DNA of 23,124 nt, taken from positions 1,299,471 through 1,322,594 of the forward strand of contig BFEA01000189.1 in assembly GCA_003427395.1 (NCBI GenBank), given 5' to 3'. Source of the stretch: Chara braunii (lineage: Eukaryota > Streptophyta > Charophyceae > Charales > Characeae). Position numbers and translations under genes: made by a program. The first letter of the stretch is position 1, and every line of letters starts with the position of its first letter. Positions 7,914 to 17,299 of the stretch are shown piece by piece. The notes under the pieces were generated by a model, which made no database searches, was not told the origin of the DNA, and saw nothing but the letters and a program-made list of their open reading frames with translations.

Positions 7914-8220
7914 TACTCGAATTATACCACTCATGAAAAACTCGCTCTTCTTCGTTTTTCCTGTTTTGAACATCAGTCCATGGTCAGCTACCCTGGGGGC
8001 TATACGAGCACCTCCATGGTTGTAGACCTCCTGTAGATGGTCCAGCCAGTCTATTGGCCTTTTCTTTTTTTTCTCCCTTTTCGTTTTAATTTGTTGGGGT
8101 CTGCACGTGCTGGAAACCAGGGGCTAAGTCGCACTGGCGAAGGGTTGACCGTTTTTACACGCTTCTTTTTCGTGTACGCACCGTCTCCTCCCGTCGGGTC
8201 TGTCCATCTCGTGGAAGCAT
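7914..8220. other. Unassigned DNA
   Basis: Nothing recognisable apart from T-rich runs near 8063-8095. Confidence 0.4.
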
Positions 8221-8223
8221 TAA

Positions 8224-8320
8224 GGGCCAGATCCCACTAGCCCCTATTGTTCATTTCTGACCGTTGATCTTCGTGATCGAAGGTGAAAAATGAACAATCC
8301 AGGGTGGTGGGATCTGACCC
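8224..8320. mobile_element. 97-bp PIF/Harbinger-like MITE with TAA TSD
   Basis: Terminal inverted repeats GGGCCAGATCCCAC (left) and GTGGGATCTGACCC (right), differing at one position, plus inner arms TATTGTTCATTT / AAATGAACAAT. It is flanked on both sides by TAA (8221-8223, 8321-8323). GG-starting TIRs with a 3-bp TWA duplication are characteristic of Tourist/Harbinger-type miniature elements. No coding capacity; mobilisation would need a transposase in trans. Confidence 0.8.
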
Positions 8321-8378
8321 TAAGTCTTCTCGTCAAAAAATTATCGAAACCAAGCCTAACGCACATTCTTCCCCCGAG

Positions 8379-8672
8379 CACAGTCTTCCCCCGAGCATAA
8401 CGCACATTAGTGTATTCGAGTTCCCACTAGCCCCCACCACAGTCTTCCCCCGAGCATAACGCACATTCGTGTATTCGAGTTCGAAGAAAACTCGACGATT
8501 GGAATAGAACGCATATAACTTGTATTCGAATATACCAGCTATTCGCATATGCCTTGTATTGGAATATACCAGCTAATTTGAATAGAACGCGTATGTGTTG
8601 TCTCCGAATGGAAAGGAGTGTATGCATTTGTATTTTGCTTACAACAAATATATTATGCGTTAAGTCGGGGGA
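8379..8672. repeat. Tandem and inverted repeat cluster
   Basis: A 45-nt unit (beginning CACAGTCTTCCCCCGAGCAT) occurs at 8379-8423 and 8438-8482, period 59, with one mismatch. A degenerate ~35-nt repeat (ending GAATATACCAGCTA) follows at about 8500-8600. The right end TGCGTTAAGTCGGGGGA (8656-8672) is an imperfect inverted copy of TCCCCCGAGCATAACGCA in the units, so the whole may be another small transposon with a reduplicated left end. No clear TSD. Confidence 0.55.
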
Positions 8673-8955
8673 CGACGGTAGCGGGACCTAGCCCAGGGTC
8701 CAGCGGTCCATGAAACCCATTGAGTACGGTAATACCACTATTACTAGGGGGAAAGCAGGGCAGCATTGTTTGCCCTGGAAGGGTCAGGCTATTGGCTGCT
8801 CGAGCCCGTACTTGCAGACAAGCCCCTGTTTTACGTTATCTTTCCTGAGCCTCCCCTGTTCCCTCTTCCAGAGGAGCCCTGCGGCTGGAACAGTGTGTCT
8901 TTTTGTGCTGTCCCGCCAGGCCCTCTGTTGTTTCCGGAATTCCACCCATGTACTT
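8673..8955. other. Unassigned DNA
   Basis: Two overlapping open frames of about 70-80 codons, Pro/Leu/Cys-rich, without motifs. No feature called. Confidence 0.4.
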
Positions 8956-8997
8956 GGGTGAATTTAGGGCCTCGACATGGGTGAATTTAGGGCCTCG
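8956..8997. repeat. 19-bp direct repeat at transposon edge
   Basis: GGGTGAATTTAGGGCCTCG at 8956-8974 and 8979-8997, separated by ACAT. The second copy contains the TTA target site and the first bases of the Harbinger-like element that starts at 8990. The first copy is a truncated duplicate of the same junction. Confidence 0.85.
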
Positions 8998-9819
8998 CCA
9001 CACCAATGTCGAAAGTTAGCGAAACTGGAGTTTTCGACATTTGTTCTTCGCCACACAGACTGTAGAAGAAAAAATGTCGAAAACACTTCGACAATCGTCA
9101 GAGAAGTGGTTTTGTCATGGGTGTCGAATGGCCCTCCTGCAGCGGGTCGAGTTTTAACATTTTAACATCACGGAAATGAGGCTGTAAAGGATGTGCGGAT
9201 TTCGACATCTATGGGCCTCACCGCACCACTGTCGAAAGGCACAAAAACTCGACGGCCATCAGAACCAATTCGACAGCCTCCATTAGACAGTTTGCCCCCC
9301 CTTCGCCACACAGCACTGTAGAGTGCACGCACTTGTGAAAGCAAGATGGAAGAAGACGAACGCGCCTGAGGGTACGACAAGCCTGAGTCCATCCCGACCT
9401 TACCCCCACTCACCAAATTTCAAAGGGAAGTCGACGGAGCAGGAGTGTCCAAAGCATTGGAGTAGCAGGCTGGGGATTGAACAACTTTCGACAGGAGGTG
9501 TCGAGAAGCATTCTCTGACAACTGGCAAATTTTCTTCACGTCTCCGACTTTGACAGCCTGTGTGGCGAAGAGAAACTGTCGAAAATCGCATTTTCGACAG
9601 TGGTGCGGCGAGGCCCTATGCCTCAACATCCCCTGTCTTCTTCTTCTTTTCTTTCCCCCCCCCCCTTTTTCTAACGAACGAAACTTTGCTTAATTGCTTA
9701 TCCTGGGTCTTCGACATACGGTGTGGCAAAGGCAGTCATTGTGTTGAAACGGTGAATGTCGAAAATGGTCAGACAGTTGTCGAATATTTCACCATTTCCA
9801 AACTGGTGTGGCGAGGCCC
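8990..9819. mobile_element. Outer PIF/Harbinger-like element, TTA TSD
   Basis: Left terminus GGGCCTCGCCACACCA, right terminus its exact complement TGGTGTGGCGAGGCCC, flanked by TTA at 8987-8989 and 9820-9822. The interior is full of TGTCGAAA/TTTCGACA words in both orientations, plausible subterminal transposase-binding motifs. There is no transposase ORF. It is interrupted by a related 404-bp element at 9213-9616, leaving about 426 bp of its own sequence. Superfamily assignment rests on TSD length and GGG-type termini. Confidence 0.8.
9213..9616. mobile_element. Inner, nested Harbinger-like element, TAT TSD
   Basis: Left terminus GGGCCTCACCGCACCACTGT followed by CGAAA; the right terminus is the inverted copy with one mismatch in about 25 bp. 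TAT flanks both sides (9210-9212, 9617-9619). It shares the GGGCCTC..C.CACCA core with the outer element, so both belong to one family or two close subfamilies. Its longer and better-preserved TIRs suggest it is the younger insertion. Confidence 0.8.
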
Positions 9820-9843
9820 TTAATGTAGGGAAAATTGGCTGGT

Positions 9844-9991
9844 CATGTCTTTAGTACTATATAGCAGCACTAGACACATGGTGTGACAACTGTTGAATTT
9901 CGCCCAGTTCCTTGGTCAAGGAAACTGAAATAGCAGCACTAGACATATGGTGTGACAACTGACACTGTGCCCATGTCCTTAGTACTATATA
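9844..9991. repeat. Duplicated motif pair around a palindrome
   Basis: Block A, CATGTCTTTAGTACTATATA (9844-9863), recurs with one change at 9972-9991. Block B, starting GCAGCACTAGACACATGG, occurs at 9864-9892 and 9933-9961. The order is A-B-spacer-B-A, all in the same orientation. The spacer holds the perfect palindrome TTCCTTGGTCAAGGAA (9908-9923, 2-nt centre). Function unknown. Confidence 0.75.
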
Positions 9992-10063
9992 CCTGTCAGG
10001 TGCAATTGGTGAGGGGAAGAGATCAGACTTTTTTTTTTTTTTTTTTTGAGAAAACACATTGTT

Positions 10064-10084
10064 NNNNNNNNNNNNNNNNNNNNN
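10064..10084. other. Assembly gap (21 N)
   Basis: Run of 21 Ns, a short placeholder gap, between two poly-T tracts (10029-10047 and 10162-10187). Homopolymers probably stalled assembly. Confidence 0.97.
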
Positions 10085-10268
10085 GCAGCCGTCAAATGAA
10101 AACATTTCTCCAGACGGGGGTGTTTTGTTTTTTCCATTCTCCATACCACAGCAGCTCAACCTTTTTTTTTTTTTTTTTTTTTTTTTTAACCGCCACGCCT
10201 ACTAGGGGGCGAGCAGCCCCTCCTAGTAGACCAGCTGGTGCTCCAATCCATTCATAGGGAGCAACACC

Positions 10269-10383
10269 TGCTGGAAAGCGGGTCCAGCGTCCCAGAGTAC
10301 ATGGGCTGCTGGAAACTGGGTCCAGTATCCCAAATGTGACAAATAAGAGTATGCAAGGGCTGCAAACTGGGTGCAGCGTGCCG
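10269..10383. repeat. Three degenerate repeats, period ~38-53
   Basis: TGCTGGAAAGCGGGTCCAGC (10269), TGCTGGAAACTGGGTCCAGT (10307) and GCTGCAAACTGGGTGCAGCG (10359) share a core. No coding reading is evident. Confidence 0.65.
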
Positions 10384-10628
10384 TTGTTCCTAAGTCCGGG
10401 CATGGGGGGTGGGACCACTGGGGGGCACCAGTGGGACATCCATCTACTGATTCTCTTGGAAAAGTTCTTGCCTCTACTTCCATAAGGGCAAAAGGGTGAG
10501 GGGGCAAAGGATCCGGGAAGTCCGTGGCGGGCCTCAATGGATTTTCTGGGGTGATTGCCACCCAATCCCGAAAGGATAACCTATAGTCCCTGGGTACGTC
10601 CCTCCCTGTTCCTCCCTCGTCTCCTCAG
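10384..10628. other. Unassigned DNA
   Basis: No feature apart from a pyrimidine tract ending CTCCTCAG at 10628 that resembles a 3' splice site. Confidence 0.35.
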
Positions 10629-10883
10629 TTGTCCGCCGACCAGTTTACTTCTGCCATCGATCCGCCTCTACTACCACCCAGCCATTCTTCACAAAACCGG
10701 CTAATGATTTTGTCGACATCCTGTTCGATATGCACAAAAGTCATTTTTTGTCAGGCCGCCTGCCACTCTGATGAACTACTTTCTGTTGTGCGTGACTTTC
10801 TGCACGATTGCATCCTGGGGGCTTGGGGGGAAAAGCAAGATCCAATTACACAAGTATCCCCATTCTTTTCCTCTTTTTCCTAG
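10629..10883 (+). other. Weak ORF, possible exon or gene fragment
   Basis: Open frame of about 84 codons directly after a polypyrimidine stretch ending in CAG (10591-10628), which looks like an intron 3' end. It has no ATG start; the first codon is TTG. The segment LLSVVRDFLHDCILGAWGEK reads like an amphipathic helix. I recognise no family. No matching 5' splice partner can be assigned, and the region may equally be chance. Confidence 0.2.
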
Positions 10884-12359
10884 TTTTGTGAAAACTTCGT
10901 CCCATGGCGGTTGGTAGTTAGGACGTGCCGTAGCGAGCGCAGAAATAACATTTGACTCGACCTCTTTCTTTTTCTGTTGAAGGGAACTTTGGCGCGGTCA
11001 TCGCGTGGGAAAGTCTTTTTGAATTTTGAAATGCTGGGGAAAATACGGGAGTAATAGGAATTAGGACCTTAATTAGATTAAGATTTTGGGGTCGTAGTAC
11101 TTTCCTTTTTGTAACTGCAAGGTGCTCCTTACCCGCGCGTGCTCCGCTACGTTGTGTCCCGCACTCTACTGCCGCCGCGCCTTAATTCTAATCTCAACTG
11201 TAGTCTATCGATGCGTGGGGAGTGGCTACGTTTCCCACACCGCGGCTCAGGCATGCCTACCGCAGACACTTCCTCCTGTCTTCTTTTCTCTGCCTCAGCA
11301 TAATCCCGACTATCTCGCGTTGATGCTAATAGCTATAAAGTTTGCAAGTGCGACAAAATCTTTGTCTAATTAAATTTGATAGTGGCAACTTAGCACGGTT
11401 GAGAGGATCGGCTAACGGGTAGGAACCGATGAGGAGGTGAGTTCAGAGTTCGGAGATCTGACGCGCTCGCGGTGACTCCAGTGAGTGTGCGGGATTGCAG
11501 TGTGACCACGACGGACTATGGAACACAGGCGAATCCGGCGTGCGTACTTGCGCTACGTGGGGTGACAACTCTGAGTAGCTGGAAGGTGTGAGGCGACGGG
11601 ACGCCTGCACTTGAATAAGAAGGGGATCGATGAGAGAGAAAGGGAGAGAGTGCAGCTCGCAATGGTGTGCAATACTTCTCCTGTCCCTCTCATAATTTTT
11701 GGCATTTTTGCCTTTACAATGGCGAGTTTCGCCGTTCCCATTTTTTGTAATTACAAATGGACATCTGACTGTGTAAATCCTGTTCTCTCTTCGGAGCACC
11801 TCTCACATTTATGTCCTTATTGAAATGATGTTGGATATGGTGATTGCGGTTTCAATTGCTTTTTCCGTAATTTTGGTCGCTTGTACTTTTGTGCGCCCAC
11901 TTCCTAATTATGATTGGAGGATATGGATGCTTCTCTTAGAACAACCTGCTGAAATAATAGCGAAGGAATGTTGGTTGTTTTTGTTGAAAGTCTGACAAAG
12001 GGAACTCATGCGAACTCATGAATGTGCTGCAACGTGTAGACAACGCGGCCCGTGGTATATACACGCGCTTGCGTGGGCCCACGAACACTACGTCCCACAA
12101 CGTTGAAATTCTGCGACCATAGTCACATAACCAACTGCCGAAGCCGCACAAAGGCCAACGACCGGCTGCGCCAGAAACTCAGAACGAAACTTTTCTCGCC
12201 CAGAGCACTTACATCCTTGCCATAGTGCATTGGCACCGAAGATTTCAGTTTCGATCTGGGACTCCGCCCCCTTTTCCTAAAATCCTTGGCACACCCCTTT
12301 TCTCACTACTTCCAGACCCACTACCCATTCCGATCAAGAAGTCGTGCTGGGCCTGAGGT
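10884..12359. other. Unassigned; should hold 5' LTR of the gypsy remnant
   Basis: No gene seen. The primer-binding site at 12360 implies that a 5' LTR ends just upstream, but the sequence before it (GGGCCTGAGGT) lacks the usual CA end. I found no matching direct repeat downstream of 17659, so the LTRs are either too diverged to spot by eye or lost. A TATA-like word (GTATATACA) occurs near 12055. Confidence 0.35.
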
Positions 12360-12371
12360 TGGTATCAGAGC
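12360..12371 (+). other. Retrotransposon primer-binding site (initiator Met tRNA)
   Basis: TGGTATCAGAGC is complementary to the 3' end of plant-type initiator methionine tRNA and is the standard minus-strand primer site of many Ty3/gypsy and Ty1/copia elements. It lies about 155 bp before the Gag ATG, the expected place. Confidence 0.85.
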
Positions 12372-12526
12372 ATCGACACGTGTCAATCTAAGGACTAGGT
12401 GAGTAATTGGTCTCCATAGCTGATCGATCTGGCGAGCCGAAGTCAAGGACAATCTAAAAAAAAAACGAGCCGATAAGGGCGTCTGTAGCCACTCGACGTA
12501 GATCCGTGGGACGAGAGAGGGTCAAC

Positions 12527-13616
12527 ATGGATGCTAGCCCGTTGTTTAATACTAATCAACATGTTGCGGCAAATCACGTTGGGCAAGCGACACCTAACCA
12601 CCATTCCCCGCACGAGTGCACGCCCCAACTTCCCACCCCCGATCTGTATCTATTTGACCCAAGTCACCTAACATGTCACCTGGCAAGAGCATAGTTAGCC
12701 ACCGTCCGGGCACAACGGTACGATGATCATGAGGCTTGGATCGATATTCCGACCCCCTTGGGAGAAGATGCGCATCACTAGTTTATTACTTACTGCTAGG
12801 TGGATCGTTCGACTTTTGAGAATAATTTCTTACATCGGTTTGACTATATACATCTGGAGCAACCGTTCTTCATGATTAACGATAGAGCACAAAAGCCCCT
12901 CGAATCTGTCGCTGAATATCGTAGCAATTTTTTTCGGTTAGAGCAGGACAAAACAGTGGGACGGGATTTATGTATTGATGGTCTCAGAAGTTGGGAGATG
13001 AGAGCCAAGCTGCGAAAACAGTTTTCTCCCATCACCCACACGATACAACAGATACTGAATGCAGCTAAAGAAATGGAAAGGGAACTTGTCGCTAGGCTCT
13101 AGCTTCCTGGAAGGGGAAGATCACGTCCATGAAGGCGACTCCACGGAACTAGCTCGGGCTAAATCCGAATTAGTTGTGCTTCAGGATAAGATTCGAGAAT
13201 ATGGGTTTTGTGTCGGCCTCCTGTCGGGACCTGTCACTTACTTACAACAGGTGGCAATCAAGAGGACTGCCCCCAATTCAAACATTGTTCGCTTGCCACC
13301 TACCCCCCTTGCAGACCCCGCCCCATGGAAAAGAAGGCGGATGAATCTGGCGACATATTAGAACTAACACGAACTTTGGTGAGTCTAACGAAGGACAGTA
13401 AGAAAGAACAACGAGAATACAACACCTGAATGGAAATGTTGATGCGATCGATGCGCCCCATCGTTGTCTGAACCAAAGTGTTTCCTGTAGCGAGTCAGTT
13501 GGCGCAAGCAACCAGAGAGCCCACTTTAGCAGTCGCAGCGAGAATCGACAGATGTTACACGTGTCATCAACCAGGACATATGGCACGGGAATGCACTAAC
13601 CGAACCCCTTATGTTC
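12527..13616 (+). pseudogene. gag: Ty3/gypsy Gag with CCHC zinc knuckle, broken
   Basis: Structural capsid/nucleocapsid polyprotein of a retrotransposon. The ATG at 12527 opens a His/Pro-rich N-terminus and stops near 12692. The same frame resumes with a capsid-like region (12800-13102; FENNFLHRF, a helical segment with LRSWEMRAKLRKQF), then stops again. A coiled-coil-like stretch (TELARAKSELVVLQDKIRE, about 13146-13200) is in another frame. The nucleocapsid knuckle CYTCHQPGHMAREC (13553-13594) fits C-x2-C-x4-H-x4-C exactly and is back in the ATG frame. At least two stops and compensating frameshifts show it is dead. It begins the Gag-protease-RT-RNase H order downstream of the PBS. Confidence 0.85.
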
Positions 13617-14169
13617 GGATGGGAGCAACCCCGCGAGACCCACACCCATAGCAAATGAACCCGGACGAGTTAGGACAATGGTGGAAGATACAGACGAGAT
13701 GATGGTCGACACTGCGGCCATGAACGAGGCGGCATAACTCGTTTCCCTACCAATACCTCATGTTGGGATACCCAGGGTTGGGAATGATAGGAGTCGTTCA
13801 ACCGGCCGCTGACGAGTAGGAAGTCTCGGAATTGAGGCCTTCGCCTCGTGAAATAAAATCGAGAGGGTCGACCTTTGTCACCGGGAGATTGATATGCTCG
13901 ACATAGTTAGAGCCCTGGATCACCGTATTCCCCTACCGATCAGACACCTCCTATCCATCTCAGAACATGCCAATGACAGTATGGTACAATACTGCAAGGT
14001 CAATAGAAAGCGCTTCACCCTCGCAAAGCTTGCGGCCATTGAGGGAAAAGCACCCGACAAAAAACGGGAGCTTGACAAGGAAAACACGTTAGAGCCCGCA
14101 CACCTTGGGGTAACTTAGAAAGACGACCATGTTTTGTGCATCAAGCCCATCCCATGAAAATCCGCAGGA
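13617..14169 (+). other. Degenerate Gag-Pol spacer
   Basis: Lies between the zinc knuckle and the protease of the same retrotransposon. One open frame of 74 codons (13894-14118) without a motif; no separate gene. Confidence 0.5.
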
Positions 14170-14540
14170 TGTGATATAGAGGTATTATGGGGGATGTTGT
14201 ACAACGCCGTCCTTGATTCAGGAGCGAAAGTGCATCACTTAGATTAGTCAAACGAGCGGGGAGAAAGAAAAATCTGATCCGGGTCCCCAAAGGAGACCAT
14301 CTTATTTCCGCAGATGAGGAAAGGATTAGAGTCGCAAGACGAATGACAAATGTCGCCTTCCGCATAGGAAGAGCGCATGCATTGGAAGATGTGATTGCGT
14401 TGAATGTGACCTCATATGATGTGCTCAGCGGTTCACCTTCCCTCAACGTGCTACAAGCTAATTTAAGCTTCGAACGGCGTATGCACCGTATGGTAGTTCT
14501 TAAACATACAGGAGGAAAGCCATGTAGCGTTGCTATGCAG
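14170..14540 (+). pseudogene. Retrotransposon aspartic protease remnant
   Basis: The active-site motif of retroviral-type aspartic proteases is visible as LYNAVLDSGAK, with D-S-G-A at 14215-14226. A few codons on, the frame hits stops. The C-terminal part continues in another frame at 14343-14540 (ALEDVIALNVTSYDVLSGSP and then NLSF), matching the usual DVLLG...NLSF end of gypsy proteases, where the second Gly of the ILG-type motif is preserved as SG. The domain is frameshifted relative to Gag and RT. An AT-rich foldback element interrupts the pol region directly afterwards. Confidence 0.8.
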
Positions 14541-14569
14541 CTCACCCTGCTGATAATTTCCAACAACAA

Positions 14570-15085
14570 TGGAAAAATTTCCCATAATTAAATAATCATT
14601 CTATAGTGAAATTACATTCTAAATTTTAAATTTTCATTTCATCTTAAAAAATGTCATTCTAATTTTAAAATTTTTCGTCTTACTTGAAAACTTTCCTTCC
14701 AACAATGGGGTATCCCTTCTTATTTGAACTGCATGCTAGAGATGGAATGAAAGTCTGGACGAGTTCATGAAATATTTTAATTGAACTGTCATTCTAAGTA
14801 AGAATTTTTAGTCATAAATAGGTTAATCTAATCTAAACTAGAAGATATTTCTTGTATTGGAATGAAAGTTTAATTAAAACATTTCATAAACTCGTCCAGA
14901 TTTTCATACCATCTTGAACAAATAGATGTAGTTGGAAGGGAAAGTTCATATTTAGATGGAAACTTATCAAATAAAACTGAAAATTTTAGAATTTGATGAA
15001 CATATGAATGATAATTTATAAACATGAAGGATTTTTTTTTTATGAAATATTTTTTCAACTTTCATTTCACGTGGGAATTTTTTTG
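14570..15085. mobile_element. AT-rich foldback/MITE inserted in gypsy pol
   Basis: A strongly AT-rich island of about 515 bp with twofold symmetry centred near 14826. The clearest arms are 14741-14786 and 14867-14913 (GATGGAATGAAAGTCTGGAC and its inverted partner, about five mismatches over 46 bp). The outer ends GGAAAAATTTCCCA and GTGGGAATTTTT also pair, and much of the intervening sequence is imperfectly complementary. Composition contrasts sharply with the flanking gypsy sequence, which resumes after about 15090. No unambiguous TSD. A palindromic non-autonomous DNA element is the likeliest identity. Confidence 0.7.
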
Positions 15086-15790
15086 TTGAAACCCCGCAGT
15101 ACTCCCACGGGGTTGGCAAGAGGAATCCGGATGATTCTGTCGAACGTAGTAACAAATGAGTTTGACTAGACGAGAAAGAAGGTCAATTTTGTGTCTCGCC
15201 CTGTACTGATTTTGAAAGCGAGGAAGGCTTTGATGAGACCAAAGTCGCGTGTGAACTTATCAATAGAACATGGCGCTACCCGATCCGCCAGAAAACAGCT
15301 AAGATATTCGGGATATCAAAAACTAGTGTCAGTCCAAGAGGGGTTCAGCGTGCACACACTTAATTATTGAGGAACCGCTCGTACAACTTTCCAGATTGTC
15401 GGATTCTTTGGATCCCTCAAACGTTATATTTGGCTGCCAGCGCGCTGTTACCTCATTAGAGTCACTACTATTTGGACAAAATATCTTTCTATGATATCAC
15501 AGAATCGCCCTCTCGATCACTACCCGCGAAAGAAAAGGAAGTACGTATGTTACGGCGAGGCGCCGAAATACAAACTTTGGAACCCCCTGCGTGGTTCAAC
15601 GCCTCCTCTTTTGAAATCGGGATTAAAATCGTCAAAAGATTGGTAAGCCCTCATGACGTGGAGGATGGGATTACCCCCAAGGAACATGTGACGATTACCT
15701 AAGCTGACCACCGTCTTTTCCTAACGGTCAGACCACTTCCTTATTTTGTTCCCTCCAGCCCGGAATTCAAAACGGTAGTAAATTAGACGA
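15086..15790 (+). pseudogene. Degenerate pol segment before RT
   Basis: Presumed linker of the same gypsy polyprotein between protease and reverse transcriptase, with several stops in every frame. One 76-codon open frame at 15472-15702 lacks a recognisable motif. Assigned by position only. Confidence 0.45.
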
Positions 15791-16820
15791 TTGGAAGTCG
15801 TGATCAATGGACAACCCTACGATTTACATGTACCAGAGTACGTCCCAAATGGTATTCGCCAGACGATTGCGGATATCTTGAGCGAATATCACGAAGCGAT
15901 TAGTGTCAATGATACGGATATTTTGTTGTCTCGGGTGATCCAGCATGAGATTCAGACTGGGAATCATCCGCCCATACATTGCAAACCATATTGATACTCT
16001 CTCTCTGAAGGAAGGTGCTGGAGAGAATCCGAGAGTTTGAGGAGAATAGATCGATTGAACCAGGCACGGGCCCTGGACTTTTCTGGTGGTTTTAGTGCCA
16101 AAAAAAATGGATTAATTCGCATGTGCATCGATTACCAGAAATTGAATGATATCACGATTAAGGATGTGTATCCCCTATCCCGGATTTATGAGTTAGACCT
16201 GCTGGATACGATTGGGTGTACCAATTATTTTAGTAAATTTGATGTTTGTCACTGGTTCCACCACATTCTGGTTAAGGAGGAATACAGGTCGAAAACAGCG
16301 TTTGTGTTATTTGAAGGAACGTGGCAATGAATTTGTTGTCCTATAAGGATATGCAACGCACCCACAACTTTTAAGAGGGCGATGAACGTCACCTTTCAAA
16401 ATTTTGTCAACAAGATGCAGCTGACACAAGGCATGATTAATTTTTGTGTCATTGTGTATATGGGCGATATTTTGGTGTATTGAACTGCATTCTGATTCGT
16501 TTCACGGACATGCCCAATACGTGGAATGGACGTTGGGGGCCCTGAGGACGCAGGATTCAAGATCGCCCTCGAGAAGAGCGAGTTTTTCCTTTCAGAAATC
16601 TCGTTCCTAGGTTACATTGTGACACGTGGAGCGCTGAGGCCATATCCACGGAAAATTGCGGCAGTCCGGAAGGCGCCACGCCTATGTCACTGGCGCAGGT
16701 CTGGGCTTTTTTTGACTGACCTCGCACAATCATCAATTCATTCGGGACTTTGTGGAGATCGCATGACATATGACGAATCTTTTGCGGAAGGGCCAACCAT
16801 TACACTGAGAGACGAGTTGT
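15791..16820 (+). pseudogene. pol: Ty3/gypsy reverse transcriptase, inactive
   Basis: RNA-dependent DNA polymerase of the retrotransposon. In order: the pre-RT segment with TGNHPPIHCKPY (to 15991), a stop and frameshift, then KKNGLIRMCIDYQKLNDITI (about 16098-16160), the first catalytic block FSKFDV (16228-16245), KTAF, a stop, then the catalytic turret region VYMGDILVY (16454-16480). The canonical Y-x-D-D here reads YMGD, so one catalytic aspartate is lost. The thumb region follows (FKIALEKSEFFLSEISFLGYIVTRG, 16550-16630) and a second frameshift near the run of T at 16708-16715. Most pieces lie in the same frame as Gag. It is inactive by several independent lesions. Confidence 0.9.
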
Positions 16821-17270
16821 GAGCAAGAGTTTTCTACATTGAAAAATGCCCTGGCCTCGACGCCCATTTTAATTCGGCCTGATCCAGAAAACTTGTTCAT
16901 ACTCATTACTGATTGGCAACCGAAAGTTGTCTCCGCTACATTGGCACAAAAGGGGAAGGATGGCAAGGAACACGTTATCGAATACACATCGCGGAAGGTG
17001 TCGAACGAGCAACTCGACGACTTAGTACCTCAAGGAGAGTGCTATGTGGTGGTCTGGTGAATTCTGCACTTCCATCCGTATGTGTACAGATATGAGTATA
17101 AGTTGGTTACTGATCATGAGTCGTTGTTGGCCTTTCGAGAAACTTTCTAATTACACGGGCATGATTGGACATTGGGCGTTCAGGCTACATGAATACGACT
17201 TTGACATCGTTCATAGGAAGACTTAGCAATAAGGGAACAGTGACGGTTTGACAAACTGCATCGACCGGGC
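16821..17270 (+). pseudogene. Ty3/gypsy RNase H, frameshifted
   Basis: Degrades the RNA strand of the RNA-DNA hybrid during reverse transcription. The part at 16839-17060 reads ALASTPILIRPDPENLFILI, then TDWQPK... with the first acidic residue (TD), AQKGKDGKEHVIEYTSRKV, and PQGECYVVVW (the catalytic E). It continues after a stop as HFHPYVY and LVTDHE (another acidic block, about 17104-17121) and ends EYDFDIVHRKT (to 17223) and GNSDGLTNC in one or two other frames. Domain order and sequence are typical of gypsy elements. It adjoins RT directly upstream and is followed by a PHD-type finger, not a recognisable integrase. Confidence 0.88.
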
Positions 17271-17299
17271 AAGGTGCCCAAGAGTGAGGAGATCGTTTC

